From Paracoccaceae bacterium (GTDB lineage Bacteria > Pseudomonadota > Alphaproteobacteria > Rhodobacterales > Rhodobacteraceae): a stretch of 29,423 bases of DNA. A program made the position numbers and the translations under genes. The notes below the pieces were generated by a model. The model saw only the letters and a program-made list of their open reading frames with translations, was not told the origin of the DNA and did no database searches. Position 1 is the stretch's first letter; every line of letters begins with the position of its first letter. The stretch lies in assembly GCA_016764835.1 (NCBI GenBank), contig JAESRD010000376.1, positions 1 through 29,423 of the forward strand. The letters run 5' to 3'. Shown in pieces: positions 19,881-29,423 of the stretch.

Positions 19881-21755
19881 TTACGCACCTTCCAGCAAGA
19901 TCCCTTTGAAGAACCCGGCCAGCTCCGCATGCGCATCAAGCGGTAAAACATGCGCAACATATTGATCTGGCCGTACAATCACGATGCACCCCTTGTCGCG
20001 ATCAACCCCTCTTTGCTCAAACACATCTTCGCCGCGCTTTTCATCAACACAGTAGATTTTCTCATAATCTGTCAGCCCGTAGCGGCCTTTAGCGGGGCGC
20101 AGCATTGACGGCATCGCTCCGTAATCCAGCGCCCGAAAACTCTGCTGATAGACCCCGTGCACCTCAATAATCGCGTCAATATCCGCACCCTTTGGCGTAT
20201 GTACCCGCACCGGCGAACCCGCGTCATTCTCCAAATAATCGCACAAATCGCCAATCGCATTTGGCCCATCCGCCCCAGCAAAAGCAAAGATATGCCACCG
20301 ACTATCGGCCTTTACCGCATGGCCCAGCTGCATAGGTTTGGCATCTGCCAGCCTGATAACCGGGGATGAATGAAAACGCCGCCCAATCTCATATCCCGGG
20401 GCCAGCTCTTGCCAGGTTGCTGCGCCGGTCAAGGCCGACGGCTGGTACTGTATCGTCAGCCCCGCCGTAAACCGCCCCCCCGAGACAAACTTTTGCTGCA
20501 CCATCGAGGTCTCTTCGCCCCCCGCCTTGGGCGGCGCACTAATAACCCGCGACCATTCATGATCGTAATCCACCAGCCCCTTAGCCGCCGCACGCCGCTC
20601 CTCAGAATAACTGTGCAACAATGCAGGCGCTGACCGCCCGGTCAAAACCGAGACCAGTTTCCAACCAAGATTAAACGTATCGCCCATCGACACATTCATC
20701 CCCTGTCCGGCTTTCGGGCTATGGGTGTGACAGGCATCGCCCGCCGTAAAGACCCGTGGCATCCGCGTTTCCACCTCACCGGCGGGCACATCATCAAACT
20801 TGTCCGTCAGCCGGTGGCCGATCTCGTAAACCGACCACCAAACCACTTCTTTCACCTCAAATGAATGCGGCTGAAGAATGCGTTTTGCCTTGGCAATAAT
20901 GTCGTCAATCGCCAATCCACGGCTGCCAACCCGCTCATCATCAGCCAACTTATCCAGCTCAACATAGAGCCGCACCAGATAGCCACCCTCACGCGGCAAC
21001 AGCAAAATATTGCCGTCATTGGCCGACTGAATGATAGATTTCATGTGATAATCAGGGAAATCAGTGACCGCCAGAACGTCCATCACCCCCCAGGCCTGAT
21101 GCGCCGCATCGCCGTGCAACTCACCGCCAATCGCCTTGCGCACATTGCTGCGCGCGCCGTCACAGCCGACCACATAGCGTGCCCGAACCACCTCTGTCGT
21201 GCCGTCCAAACGGCCAAGCGTCACCGTCACCGGGTAGTCATCTGCCATGGGGTCCACGACCACATCCAGCACTTTAAGGTTATAATCTGGCTCAAGTCGG
21301 GTCGGCGAATTCTTCATTATTTCCAGATACATATCATGCACCCGGCCTTGGTTTAGCAGCACATGCGGCATCTCAGACAAGCCGTCAGCCACATCTTGCA
21401 CCCGGCCGCTGCGGATAATCTGCGCAGGGTCACTTGGGTCTGGTTGCCAAAACGTGGTCTCATTAATCCAGATCGCCTCGCGTTTCACTTTCTCAGCAAA
21501 GCCAAATGCCTGAAACATCTCCATCGAGCGCAGATTAATCCCGTCAGCCTGCCCTTTTTGCATTGGCCCCGCCTTTTGCTCAACAATCCGGGTGTTAATC
21601 CCGGCAAAGCCCGAGAGTTGCGCCGCAAGGCACAGGCCCGCCGGGCCACAGCCAGAAATCAGCACATCAACTTTGTCAGGCGACACTTCGCGCCCTTTAG
21701 CAGCTTCTAATATATCTGGGTCGCCCGGCACAAAACCGTTCAAATGAAACTGCAT
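19881..21755 (-). CDS. mobA: 3-hydroxybenzoate 4-monooxygenase MobA
   Basis: The FAD enzyme of 624 residues hydroxylates 3-hydroxybenzoate to protocatechuate with NADPH and oxygen. It matches Comamonas MobA through its length, opening MQFHLNGF and closing DQYVAHVLPLDAHAELAGFF. FAD-binding motifs are GCGPAG at 35-40, the DG motif in YVVGCDGARSNVRKAIG, and the GD motif in RVFTAGDACHTHSPKAGQGMN. A thioredoxin-like C-terminal domain, as in phenol hydroxylases, follows from about 440. The start is ATG 21755, since it matches the family start and has CGGAGA six bases upstream; an upstream in-frame start at 21770 would add MRRHV and cover that site. It feeds LigAB. A MarR gene is divergent, as mobR is from mobA. 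Confidence 0.93.
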   Translation of the reverse strand: MQFHLNGFVPGDPDILEAAKGREVSPDKVDVLISGCGPAGLCLAAQLSGFAGINTRIVEQKAGPMQKGQADGINLRSMEMFQAFGFAEKVKREAIWINETTFWQPDPSDPAQIIRSGRVQDVADGLSEMPHVLLNQGRVHDMYLEIMKNSPTRLEPDYNLKVLDVVVDPMADDYPVTVTLGRLDGTTEVVRARYVVGCDGARSNVRKAIGGELHGDAAHQAWGVMDVLAVTDFPDYHMKSIIQSANDGNILLLPREGGYLVRLYVELDKLADDERVGSRGLAIDDIIAKAKRILQPHSFEVKEVVWWSVYEIGHRLTDKFDDVPAGEVETRMPRVFTAGDACHTHSPKAGQGMNVSMGDTFNLGWKLVSVLTGRSAPALLHSYSEERRAAAKGLVDYDHEWSRVISAPPKAGGEETSMVQQKFVSGGRFTAGLTIQYQPSALTGAATWQELAPGYEIGRRFHSSPVIRLADAKPMQLGHAVKADSRWHIFAFAGADGPNAIGDLCDYLENDAGSPVRVHTPKGADIDAIIEVHGVYQQSFRALDYGAMPSMLRPAKGRYGLTDYEKIYCVDEKRGEDVFEQRGVDRDKGCIVIVRPDQYVAHVLPLDAHAELAGFFKGILLEGA

Positions 21756-21909
21756 GACATGTCTCCGCATAAGGTCAGGTTGGCATATTAGTAGCTGTAC
21801 TTACCATTATCCGTCAACGAAAAAGGTATGTATACAAACTTTATTGGCAAAGCTATAGTGTAACAAAGGGTTTTCGCCGGTTCTTAGCCAGCACAAAAGG
21901 AGTTTTGGT
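21756..21909. promoter_or_regulatory. Divergent mobA-marR control region
   Basis: This 154-bp gap holds both promoters. TTGACG (21812-21817, minus strand) is a good -35 for mobA, but no strong -10 stands at the usual distance. TGTATACA (21829-21836) is a perfect palindrome. AGTAGCTGTACT (21790-21801) has four-base inverted arms, and TATTGG at 21842-21847 repeats the half-site of the ligA dyad. AAGGAG at 21897-21902 is the ribosome site of the regulator gene. Which palindrome is the operator is not known. Confidence 0.4.
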
Positions 21910-23972
<2,063 letters not shown>

Positions 23973-24536
23973 ATGAGTGATGATGCAAATTCTGTCAGCG
24001 GCATTCCCGCAGCATGGCAAACTGACATCCCCGAAAAGCTGACAGATCGGGGTTTTTCAACCCAAGTTGCGGCAGCGATGATTGAGTTTGATAATCTGAG
24101 CTTTATCTGGAACCACGCCCTGATAAAGGGCGCGCTTCACAAACAGGTCATCGCCGCCCTTGGGCTCGATCTCGACCTGACGCAATTTCATTGTCTCACA
24201 GCGATTGTGCGTATCGAAAACGCCATTGGCCGGGCGCATGCCAGCGCCGCAACAATCGGTCTGCTGGCCGAAGAGCTCAACATTGACCCATCGCGCGCCA
24301 GCCGCATAACCTCCGAACTGGTCACGCGCGGCTATCTAAAGCGCGAAGCCGCCCAAGATGACGGCCGCAAATCAATCGTCGTGCTCACCCCGCAAGCCGA
24401 CGCCGTTTTCACCAAGTTTAAGGACGTTAAATGGGAAAACTACATTGAGGTTTTCTCCGGCTGGGACGCAGAAGATATTACAACCTTTGTGCGTCTGTTT
24501 GGCCGCTATTGCCGCGACAAACAAACACACAAATAA
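23973..24536 (+). CDS. MarR-family regulator divergent from the MFS transporter
   Basis: The 187-residue protein is a longer MarR member. The helix-turn-helix region is at about 70-150, with DLTQFHCLTAIVRIENA, LAEELNIDPSRASRITSELVTRGYL and the wing DDGRKSIVVLTPQ. An N-terminal extension of about 45 residues precedes it. ATG 23973 is preferred over in-frame ATG 23949, because GAAGGTGAG lies at proper distance before it. By position it should control the transporter. Its stop lies four bases from the stop of convergent ligK. Confidence 0.82.
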   Translation: MSDDANSVSGIPAAWQTDIPEKLTDRGFSTQVAAAMIEFDNLSFIWNHALIKGALHKQVIAALGLDLDLTQFHCLTAIVRIENAIGRAHASAATIGLLAEELNIDPSRASRITSELVTRGYLKREAAQDDGRKSIVVLTPQADAVFTKFKDVKWENYIEVFSGWDAEDITTFVRLFGRYCRDKQTHK

Positions 24537-24540
24537 CCCG

Positions 24541-25212
24541 TCAAACGTATGTCAGCCCCTTGGCCTCAAGTGTGCCGCGCATGTCATAAATATCCAGACC
24601 CAGCTCGCCCGTCTCAAGCCGTAGCCGCTTGGCCTCTTCCGCGTCGAGCCGGGTTTGCGCCCGCCCCATTACGGCCTCAGCCCCGGCCCGTGGCACAACA
24701 CATACCCCGTCACCATCAGCCACAATCACATCGCCCGGCTGCACCGCAGCCCCAGCGCAAACAATCGGCACATTCACACTGCCAAGGGTCTCCTTAACCG
24801 TGCCCTGCGCCGATATCGCCGTTGACCATACCGCAAAACCCATCTGCTCAAGGTCGCGCGTGTCGCGCACACCGGCGTCAATCACCAGCGCCTTGCAGCC
24901 CCGCGCCATGGCCGATGTCGCCAGCAAGTCGCCAAAATAACCCATGTCGCAGGGCGATGTTGGGGCCAGCACCATTATGTCGCCCTCTTGCAGCTGCTCA
25001 ATCGCCACGTGGATCATCCAGTTATCGCCCGGCGCCGCCGAGATCGTCACCGCCGAGCCCGCGATCAGCCCGCTGTTCCAAACCGGGCGCATATGCGCCA
25101 GCATTAGCCCGGTCCGCGCCTGCGACTCGTGTACCGTCGCCACCCCAGCCGCGCCGAGGCGGGCAATAATTTCAGGGTCAGCTCGCTGAATATTTTGCAC
25201 TACTTTGTTCAT
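24541..25212 (-). CDS. ligK: 4-carboxy-4-hydroxy-2-oxoadipate aldolase LigK
   Basis: The 223-residue class II aldolase splits CHA to pyruvate and oxaloacetate, the last step of protocatechuate 4,5-cleavage. It is RraA-like in fold. Diagnostic stretches are [51 protein letters not shown], and [13 protein letters not shown]116 and D117 stand where substrate and metal binding residues are found in related aldolases. The C-terminal [19 protein letters not shown] is also typical. It follows galB by nine bases on the same strand, so they form a two-gene operon. The same enzyme also serves gallate breakdown and can decarboxylate oxaloacetate. Confidence 0.94.
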   Translation of the reverse strand: MNKVVQNIQRADPEIIARLGAAGVATVHESQARTGLMLAHMRPVWNSGLIAGSAVTISAAPGDNWMIHVAIEQLQEGDIMVLAPTSPCDMGYFGDLLATSAMARGCKALVIDAGVRDTRDLEQMGFAVWSTAISAQGTVKETLGSVNVPIVCAGAAVQPGDVIVADGDGVCVVPRAGAEAVMGRAQTRLDAEEAKRLRLETGELGLDIYDMRGTLEAKGLTYV

Positions 25213-25221
25213 GTTCCGCCC

Positions 25222-25956
25222 CTATAGCTCATCAACCGTCACCGGATAAACCGACTGGAAACCCTCCGCATGGGTCGCCGCCCGTCCGCCAGCCTGCCCG
25301 CCAGAATTGCGCCTAAAATGGTTGCCCCGATTCTCAGCCACATTGGTATAAAAGTCCCACAAATGCTGCTGGCCTTCCATACATTCAATCGCCGCGCGCT
25401 TCTTATCCCACACAGATGAGATGTCCAAAAATGTGTCCGGCTTCCAGTTCATCCGCTCGGTTTGATGCGGCTCGAACAAGTATAGCTGCGGCGCGCCCAG
25501 CACCTTTTCGCCCGGATTATGCCCCCAAGCCTGCGCAATCATCCGGCATTCTATCGCCATTTTGGTCGCATAGGGATGGTCGGTATTATACGGGTCTTCC
25601 ATAGAATGCGACATCATGAATGCCGGCTGCACAGCCCGGATTACATCGACAAGCCGGAACTTCGCATCCCGGTCCAACTCCAGCGGATAATCCCCAAGAT
25701 CAAAGAACTGAATGTCATGTACATCAAGCGCTTGCGCAGCGTTCTCAGCCTCTTTGCGCCGTGATGTTTTGACCTTCTCCATGGTCATGCCATCCTGCTT
25801 CCACAGCTTCGCACTCTCGCCACGCTCGCCGTAAGACAGGCACACAACCGTCACCTCATAGCCGCGCGCTTGGTGCAGCGCGATAGCCCCACCACAGCGC
25901 CAGACAAAATCAGCAGAATGCGCAGAAATAACGAGGGCGGTTTTGGTAGCAGACAT
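25222..25956 (-). CDS. galB: 4-oxalomesaconate hydratase, GalB type (PIG-L/LmbE family)
   Basis: The 244-residue zinc hydratase adds water to 4-oxalomesaconate to make 4-carboxy-4-hydroxy-2-oxoadipate, the LigK substrate. It belongs to the PIG-L deacetylase-like family, as GalB of Pseudomonas putida does, and is unrelated to the amidohydrolase-type LigJ of Sphingobium. The metal motif is AHSADFVWR with H13 and D16, and H127 in NTDHPYATK completes it. CLSYGERGESAKLW and GHNPGE are GalB-like. ATG 25956 is chosen because CAGGAG lies five bases upstream; a TTG at 25983 would add nine residues and cover that site. It is divergent from a LysR gene with two DNA-binding domains. Confidence 0.92.
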   Translation of the reverse strand: MSATKTALVISAHSADFVWRCGGAIALHQARGYEVTVVCLSYGERGESAKLWKQDGMTMEKVKTSRRKEAENAAQALDVHDIQFFDLGDYPLELDRDAKFRLVDVIRAVQPAFMMSHSMEDPYNTDHPYATKMAIECRMIAQAWGHNPGEKVLGAPQLYLFEPHQTERMNWKPDTFLDISSVWDKKRAAIECMEGQQHLWDFYTNVAENRGNHFRRNSGGQAGGRAATHAEGFQSVYPVTVDEL

Positions 25957-26073
25957 GAAAACTCCTGTATGTTGTTGGCTCAATTATAGCCCGAACGCGT
26001 AATTTCAGCCATTTCATTTCGACTATAATCCGATAAGTTCTTGATATAGCAAGTGCTAAAAGGCAAAATTAAT
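25957..26073. promoter_or_regulatory. Divergent galB-LysR promoter region
   Basis: Two perfect TATAAT -10 hexamers face outward: 25983-25988 on the minus strand for galB-ligK and 26024-26029 on the plus strand for the regulator. Neither has a good -35 at 16-18 bases, as expected for activator-dependent promoters. CTTGATATAGCAAG (26040-26053) is a palindrome with one mismatched pair, placed just after the expected start of the regulator transcript. It could mediate autorepression. Confidence 0.55.
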
Positions 26074-27291
26074 ATGACAGCCTCGCCCCTAAACCTGCGA
26101 CATCTACGCGCCTTTTATGAGGTTGGCGTTATCGGTCAGGTCTCACCAGTGGCCGATATTGTGTTCATGTCGCAGCCTGCAATCAGCCAGGCAATTGCCA
26201 AGTTTGAATCCCGCTGCGGCGCCCCGCTTTTTCACCGCCAGTCAACCGGGCTGGTGCTAACTGAGGCCGGAAAGCTCATGCATATCCGTGTTACACGCGC
26301 GCTAAAAAGTTTCGATGATGGGGCCCATCTGGTCACCCAACGCAAGAGCAGCGGCCAACGGCTTTCGCGGCAAATGACCCTGACCCAGCTGCGGGCGCTG
26401 GTCTCCATTGCTGACCATGGCGGCTTTACCAAAGGCGCAAAAGCCGTCGGCACATCGCAGCCCGCAATCTCACGTGCCGTCCGCGAGCTTGAGAGCCTTT
26501 GTGGCCGTCCGCTTATAGAGAAAACCGGCCGTGGCGTCGTGCTCACCCATGCCGCCGAGATCATTGCCCAGTCCGCCCGGCTGGCCTTTCACGAAATTCG
26601 CCAAGGCGCAGATGAGATCAAAGCCCATCTCGGTGCTGACACCTCCGTGCTCACCATCGGCTCGTTGCCCCTCGCCCGCAGCGCGATTATTCCCAAGGCC
26701 ATTTTGGCTTTCACGGCGGCAAATACCGATGTCGCGGTGCATATCATTGACGGCCCTTACAACGACATGCGCACCGGGCTGATGCGCGGCGAAATCGACC
26801 TTATGATCGGCGCTCTGCGCGGCTTGTCGCCAACCGACGATCTTGTCGAGGTCCCGCTATTCACCGACAAATTGTCCATTATCGCCCGCGCCGGGCATCC
26901 TTTGGCCCAAAATGACAATATTTCACCCGAAGAGCTGCAAAAATACCCATGGATCGTACCGCGCAAAGGCACGCCAACACGCGCCTATTTCGATACGTTA
27001 CTGCATGATGATTGGGGTGGAGATCTGCCGCATCTCATCGAATCCAGCTCACTGATTTTGATACGCGGCCTGCTTGTTCAAAGCCAAAGACTGACGATTA
27101 TTTCCAAACAGCAGGTTGAGCTTGATGTGGAAAACAATGTGCTGACCAAGCTCAACTACGCCCTGCCGGGCAGCGGCCGCCCCATCGGCCTAACCTATCG
27201 GCGTTCATGGCATCCAACCAAAACCCAAAGCCGTTTTCTTGATAATATTCGTCGCGCCGTCAGAGATCTTGACCTTAATGAAGGAGCTTAA
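26074..27291 (+). CDS. LysR-type regulator with two tandem DNA-binding domains
   Basis: The 405-residue protein is about 100 residues longer than usual LysR proteins because it has two winged helices. The first spans 6-68 (LNLRHLRAFYEVGVIGQ, MSQPAISQAIAKFE) and the second 101-163 (MTLTQLRALVSIADHGG, TSQPAISRAVRELE). One effector domain follows at about 190-395 (VLTIGSLPLARSAIIPKAIL). The second domain keeps the better consensus. The protein lies between galB-ligK and the TRAP genes, so both are likely targets; the inducer may be a pathway intermediate. ATG 26074 is chosen over GTG 26053, since AAAAGG lies between them as ribosome site. LysR proteins with doubled helices occur in other proteobacteria near similar genes, as far as I recall. 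Confidence 0.9.
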   Translation: MTASPLNLRHLRAFYEVGVIGQVSPVADIVFMSQPAISQAIAKFESRCGAPLFHRQSTGLVLTEAGKLMHIRVTRALKSFDDGAHLVTQRKSSGQRLSRQMTLTQLRALVSIADHGGFTKGAKAVGTSQPAISRAVRELESLCGRPLIEKTGRGVVLTHAAEIIAQSARLAFHEIRQGADEIKAHLGADTSVLTIGSLPLARSAIIPKAILAFTAANTDVAVHIIDGPYNDMRTGLMRGEIDLMIGALRGLSPTDDLVEVPLFTDKLSIIARAGHPLAQNDNISPEELQKYPWIVPRKGTPTRAYFDTLLHDDWGGDLPHLIESSSLILIRGLLVQSQRLTIISKQQVELDVENNVLTKLNYALPGSGRPIGLTYRRSWHPTKTQSRFLDNIRRAVRDLDLNEGA

Positions 27292-27398
27292 ATTGAAGCC
27301 ATGATATCAGAATTGAATACTATTTGTTCGTAACTAATTAGGTTTCTGAAGTCGCCTCGCCTACCGGTATGTAGCAAATGTCGAAAAGGGAGAGAACG

Positions 27399-28424
27399 AT
27401 GACAACCATTACCAAAGGTGCGATGGCCGCGCTGTTTATGCTCAGTACATCTACAGCCGCTCTGGCCCAAGATGTCACCCTGCGCATCCATCATTTCATG
27501 TCTGAAAAAGCCCCGCTGCATGCGCAGTTCCTGGTCCCCTTCGCCGAAAGCATCGCTGAGGCCAGCGGCGGCCGGATCGCTATCGAGCTGTTCCCCTCCA
27601 TGTCACTCGGCGGCCGCCCCGGCGACCTGTATGACCAAGCCGTTGACGGCGCCGTTGACATCGCTCTAACCCTGCCCGGCTACACTGCCGGTCGGTTCAA
27701 CCGCACAGAAGTGTTCGAGCTGCCATTCATTATGGAAAACTCGCTGGCCACATCTCAGGCCTATTGGGACTTCATCGAGTCAGATCTGCAAGATGCAGAA
27801 TTTGATGAAGTTCACATTCTTTCAGGCTGGGTACACGGCCCCGGCGTTATCCACAGCGAAGACCCGATCAACGCCTTAGAGGACCTCGTCGGCAAAGAGC
27901 TGCGCGGCCCAACCCGTGTGGTCACAGACCTGCTGGGCGAGCTCGGCGCCACCCCGGTCGGCATGCCGCTGCCCGCCATCCCTGAAAACCTGTCAAAAGG
28001 TGTGATTGGCGGCGCTACAATCCCGTGGGAAGTCACCCCCTCGATCCGCCTGACAGAACTGGTGCATAACCACACCGAGTTTGGCGGCGATCTCGCATTC
28101 TATACCGCCACTTTCATCATGGCCATGAACCTTGATGCCTATGAAGATATGCCAGATGATCTGCGCGCGATCCTAGATGCCGAAACCGGCAAGGCAATGT
28201 CCGTCTTTGGTGGCCAAGTTATGGCCGATGCAGACGTTTATGGCCGTTCAGTCGCAGTCGAAAATGGTAACAATATCATCGTCCTTGATGAGACCGAAGT
28301 TGCCCGTTGGATCGAAGCTGCCCAGCCAGTCTACATCCGCTGGATCGCGCATGCATCAGATGAAGGTTTCGACGGCGAAGCCACAATCGCACAAGCACGC
28401 GCACTTATCGCTGCCAACCAATAA
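27399..28424 (+). CDS. TRAP transporter periplasmic substrate-binding protein (DctP)
   Basis: The 341-residue protein is the periplasmic receptor of a TRAP transporter for an organic acid. A signal peptide (MTTITKGAMAALFML then STSTAALA) is probably cut near A23-Q24. The mature part has the DctP fold, with LFPSMSLGGRPGDLYDQAVDG, LPFIMENS, and KELRGPTRVVTDLL, where the arginine usually binds the substrate carboxylate. ATG 27399 is preferred over ATG 27378, because AGGGAGAG precedes it and the signal peptide starts cleanly. The protein belongs with DctQ and DctM to the right. Location next to the LysR regulator and ligK-galB suggests an aromatic or dicarboxylic acid as cargo; the sequence does not say which. 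Confidence 0.93.
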   Translation: MTTITKGAMAALFMLSTSTAALAQDVTLRIHHFMSEKAPLHAQFLVPFAESIAEASGGRIAIELFPSMSLGGRPGDLYDQAVDGAVDIALTLPGYTAGRFNRTEVFELPFIMENSLATSQAYWDFIESDLQDAEFDEVHILSGWVHGPGVIHSEDPINALEDLVGKELRGPTRVVTDLLGELGATPVGMPLPAIPENLSKGVIGGATIPWEVTPSIRLTELVHNHTEFGGDLAFYTATFIMAMNLDAYEDMPDDLRAILDAETGKAMSVFGGQVMADADVYGRSVAVENGNNIIVLDETEVARWIEAAQPVYIRWIAHASDEGFDGEATIAQARALIAANQ

Positions 28425-28433
28425 AGCTCTTGC

Positions 28434-28455
28434 CCGGCGCCGCTCTTGGCGCCGG
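28434..28455 (+). promoter_or_regulatory. Intergenic hairpin between TRAP receptor and permease genes
   Basis: CCGGCGCC at 28434-28441 and GGCGCCGG at 28448-28455 form a perfect 8-bp GC stem with a 6-base loop. No T-run follows. As with the chvE-gguA hairpin, it probably protects the receptor mRNA or slows readthrough, so that receptor exceeds permease. Confidence 0.6.
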
Positions 28456-28474
28456 CATATGCTGAGGGGCCAAA

Positions 28475-29095
28475 ATGACATTTCACCGTATTGAAAATTT
28501 AATCGGCCGCCTCAGCGCAGGCCTCGCCCTAATCGGCGGCTTGGGGCTGATCTTCGCAACCCTAATGACCTGTATCTCGATCTGCCTGAAACTCAGCCGC
28601 AGATTGCTCGACAGGTTCTTCTCGTCCGAGCTGTTCACATGGGCGCATCCAATCCTTGGTGAAGAAGAACTGGTCGAGCTCAGCGTCGGCTTCGCCCTCT
28701 TCGCCGTATTGCCCTATGTCATGTTTCGCCGTGGCCATGTCACCATAGACCTGTTCGAGTCGCTCTTTGGCCGCTTGCTCAACCGCCTCTTGGTCCTGCT
28801 TGGCGACCTGACCCTCGCCGTCATCGCCTACCTGCTCATGTCCCGACAATGGTTCCTTATCTTCAAAAAGGCCCGGCGCGACGACCCGCTTTGGAGCGAG
28901 CTGTTCCTGCGTGGCAATTGGAGCGAGATAGGCGACCGCCTGCGTGACAGCCAAGAAAGCCAAATCATCGGCATCCCGCTTTGGCCAACCTATATGGTCG
29001 CCGAATTTTGCACTGTGGTTTTCTTCATTACCGCCGTGTTCTGTGTCATCCGCTCGGCCCGAACCTTGCGCCATCCATCTCAGATCGAGGTTTGA
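28475..29095 (+). CDS. TRAP transporter small permease subunit (DctQ)
   Basis: The 206-residue inner-membrane protein has the four-segment layout of DctQ: segments at about 14-38, 64-84, 97-117 and 172-195. The conserved EEELVELSVGFALFAVLPYV and RRGHVTIDLF stretch is clear. It is longer than most DctQ proteins, with extra residues between segments 1 and 2 (SRRLLDRFFSSELFTWAHP) and a long loop between 3 and 4 (RGNWSEIGDRLRDSQESQ). GAGGGG precedes ATG 28475. The large permease gene follows after three bases. Confidence 0.9.
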   Translation: MTFHRIENLIGRLSAGLALIGGLGLIFATLMTCISICLKLSRRLLDRFFSSELFTWAHPILGEEELVELSVGFALFAVLPYVMFRRGHVTIDLFESLFGRLLNRLLVLLGDLTLAVIAYLLMSRQWFLIFKKARRDDPLWSELFLRGNWSEIGDRLRDSQESQIIGIPLWPTYMVAEFCTVVFFITAVFCVIRSARTLRHPSQIEV

Positions 29096-29098
29096 TCA

Positions 29099-29423
29099 AT
29101 GCTGACAAGTATCTTCACCGACTTCCAACTCGGCCTGCTCAGCTTTCCTATTTTGCTGATCCTCATCTTTTTGCGCATACCGCTCTCGGCGGCCATGTTC
29201 CTCGTCGGTCTTGTCGGCACCTACTTGGTCGCAGGCAATATGCGAATGATGGATAGCCAGTTGAAAACATTCGCTTATGGCACACTGACCAATTACTCGC
29301 TCTCGATCATCCCACTGTTCCTGTTGATGAGCGAATTCGCCACACGCGGCGGCATGTCGCGCGCCCTGTTCAAAGCCGCCGAAGCATGGCTCGGCCACCG
29401 TAAAGGCGGCCTCGCCATGGCCG
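29099..29423 (+). CDS. TRAP transporter large permease subunit (DctM), partial
   Basis: The first 108 codons of a DctM gene are present and the window ends inside it. The translation begins MLTSIFTDFQLGLLSFPILL, then FLRIPLSAAMFLVGLVGTYL, TLTNYSLSIIPLFLLMSEFA and GMSRALFKAAEAWLGHRKGG. These are the hallmarks of the large TRAP subunit, including the PLFLLM segment and the RKGGLA turn. ATG 29099 follows the dctQ stop by three bases, so the two are coupled. It forms the ion-driven channel with DctQ. Confidence 0.93.
   Translation, partial: MLTSIFTDFQLGLLSFPILLILIFLRIPLSAAMFLVGLVGTYLVAGNMRMMDSQLKTFAYGTLTNYSLSIIPLFLLMSEFATRGGMSRALFKAAEAWLGHRKGGLAMA

Noticed and set aside
19664..19909. An 81-codon plus-strand frame in the marR-mobA gap
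   Set aside because: Low-complexity proline-rich product, no ribosome site, overlaps the mobA end.

Overview
The window looks like an alphaproteobacterial chromosome segment, probably from a marine or coastal heterotroph. This is inferred from gene families and neighbourhoods, not from a marker gene. The clues are a ChvE-GguA-GguB-GguC sugar transporter with a divergent GbpR-type LysR regulator, ectoine-degradation protein domains, a TRAP transporter, and a protocatechuate 4,5-cleavage (Lig) gene set. Base composition is moderately GC-rich and genes are tightly packed, with several 1- to 4-base overlaps. No tRNA, rRNA, CRISPR array, transposase or prophage gene was seen.

Layout. (1) Positions 1-2269, plus strand: the 3' part of a gene fusing an ectoine hydrolase (DoeA/EutD) domain to a class III aminotransferase. 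It is interrupted by an in-frame TAA at 185-187. (2) 2404-3546: an MltB-type lytic transglycosylase lipoprotein, preceded by three 16-bp tandem repeats. (3) 3671-11284, minus strand: a six-gene operon, read chvE, gguA, gguB, gguC, an IlvD/Edd sugar-acid dehydratase and a Gfo/Idh aldose 1-dehydrogenase. It would import an aldose such as L-arabinose or D-galactose and oxidise it without phosphorylation. A divergent LysR regulator follows (11464-12402). (4) 12549-14708: katG with a clear intrinsic terminator.

(5) 15035-29423: an aromatic-catabolism region. ligA-ligB-ligC (plus) encode protocatechuate 4,5-dioxygenase and CHMS dehydrogenase. A feruloyl-CoA synthetase with a MarR regulator (minus) would start hydroxycinnamate breakdown. 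A 3-hydroxybenzoate 4-monooxygenase (mobA, minus) with a divergent MarR regulator would make protocatechuate. A DHA2-type MFS transporter has its own divergent MarR regulator. ligK and galB (minus) encode the last two steps to pyruvate and oxaloacetate. A LysR-type regulator with two DNA-binding domains is divergent from galB. A TRAP transporter (DctP, DctQ, partial DctM) runs off the right edge.

How they fit: 3-hydroxybenzoate, and possibly ferulate-type compounds after steps not encoded here, converge on protocatechuate. LigAB opens the ring, LigC oxidises the product, and GalB plus LigK finish the route. The lactonase step (LigI) and the oxalomesaconate tautomerase (LigU/GalD) are not in this window and may lie beyond the right edge. 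Five regulators (two LysR, three MarR) control these blocks. Several intergenic dyads, including a perfect T-N11-A box upstream of ligA, are candidate operators.
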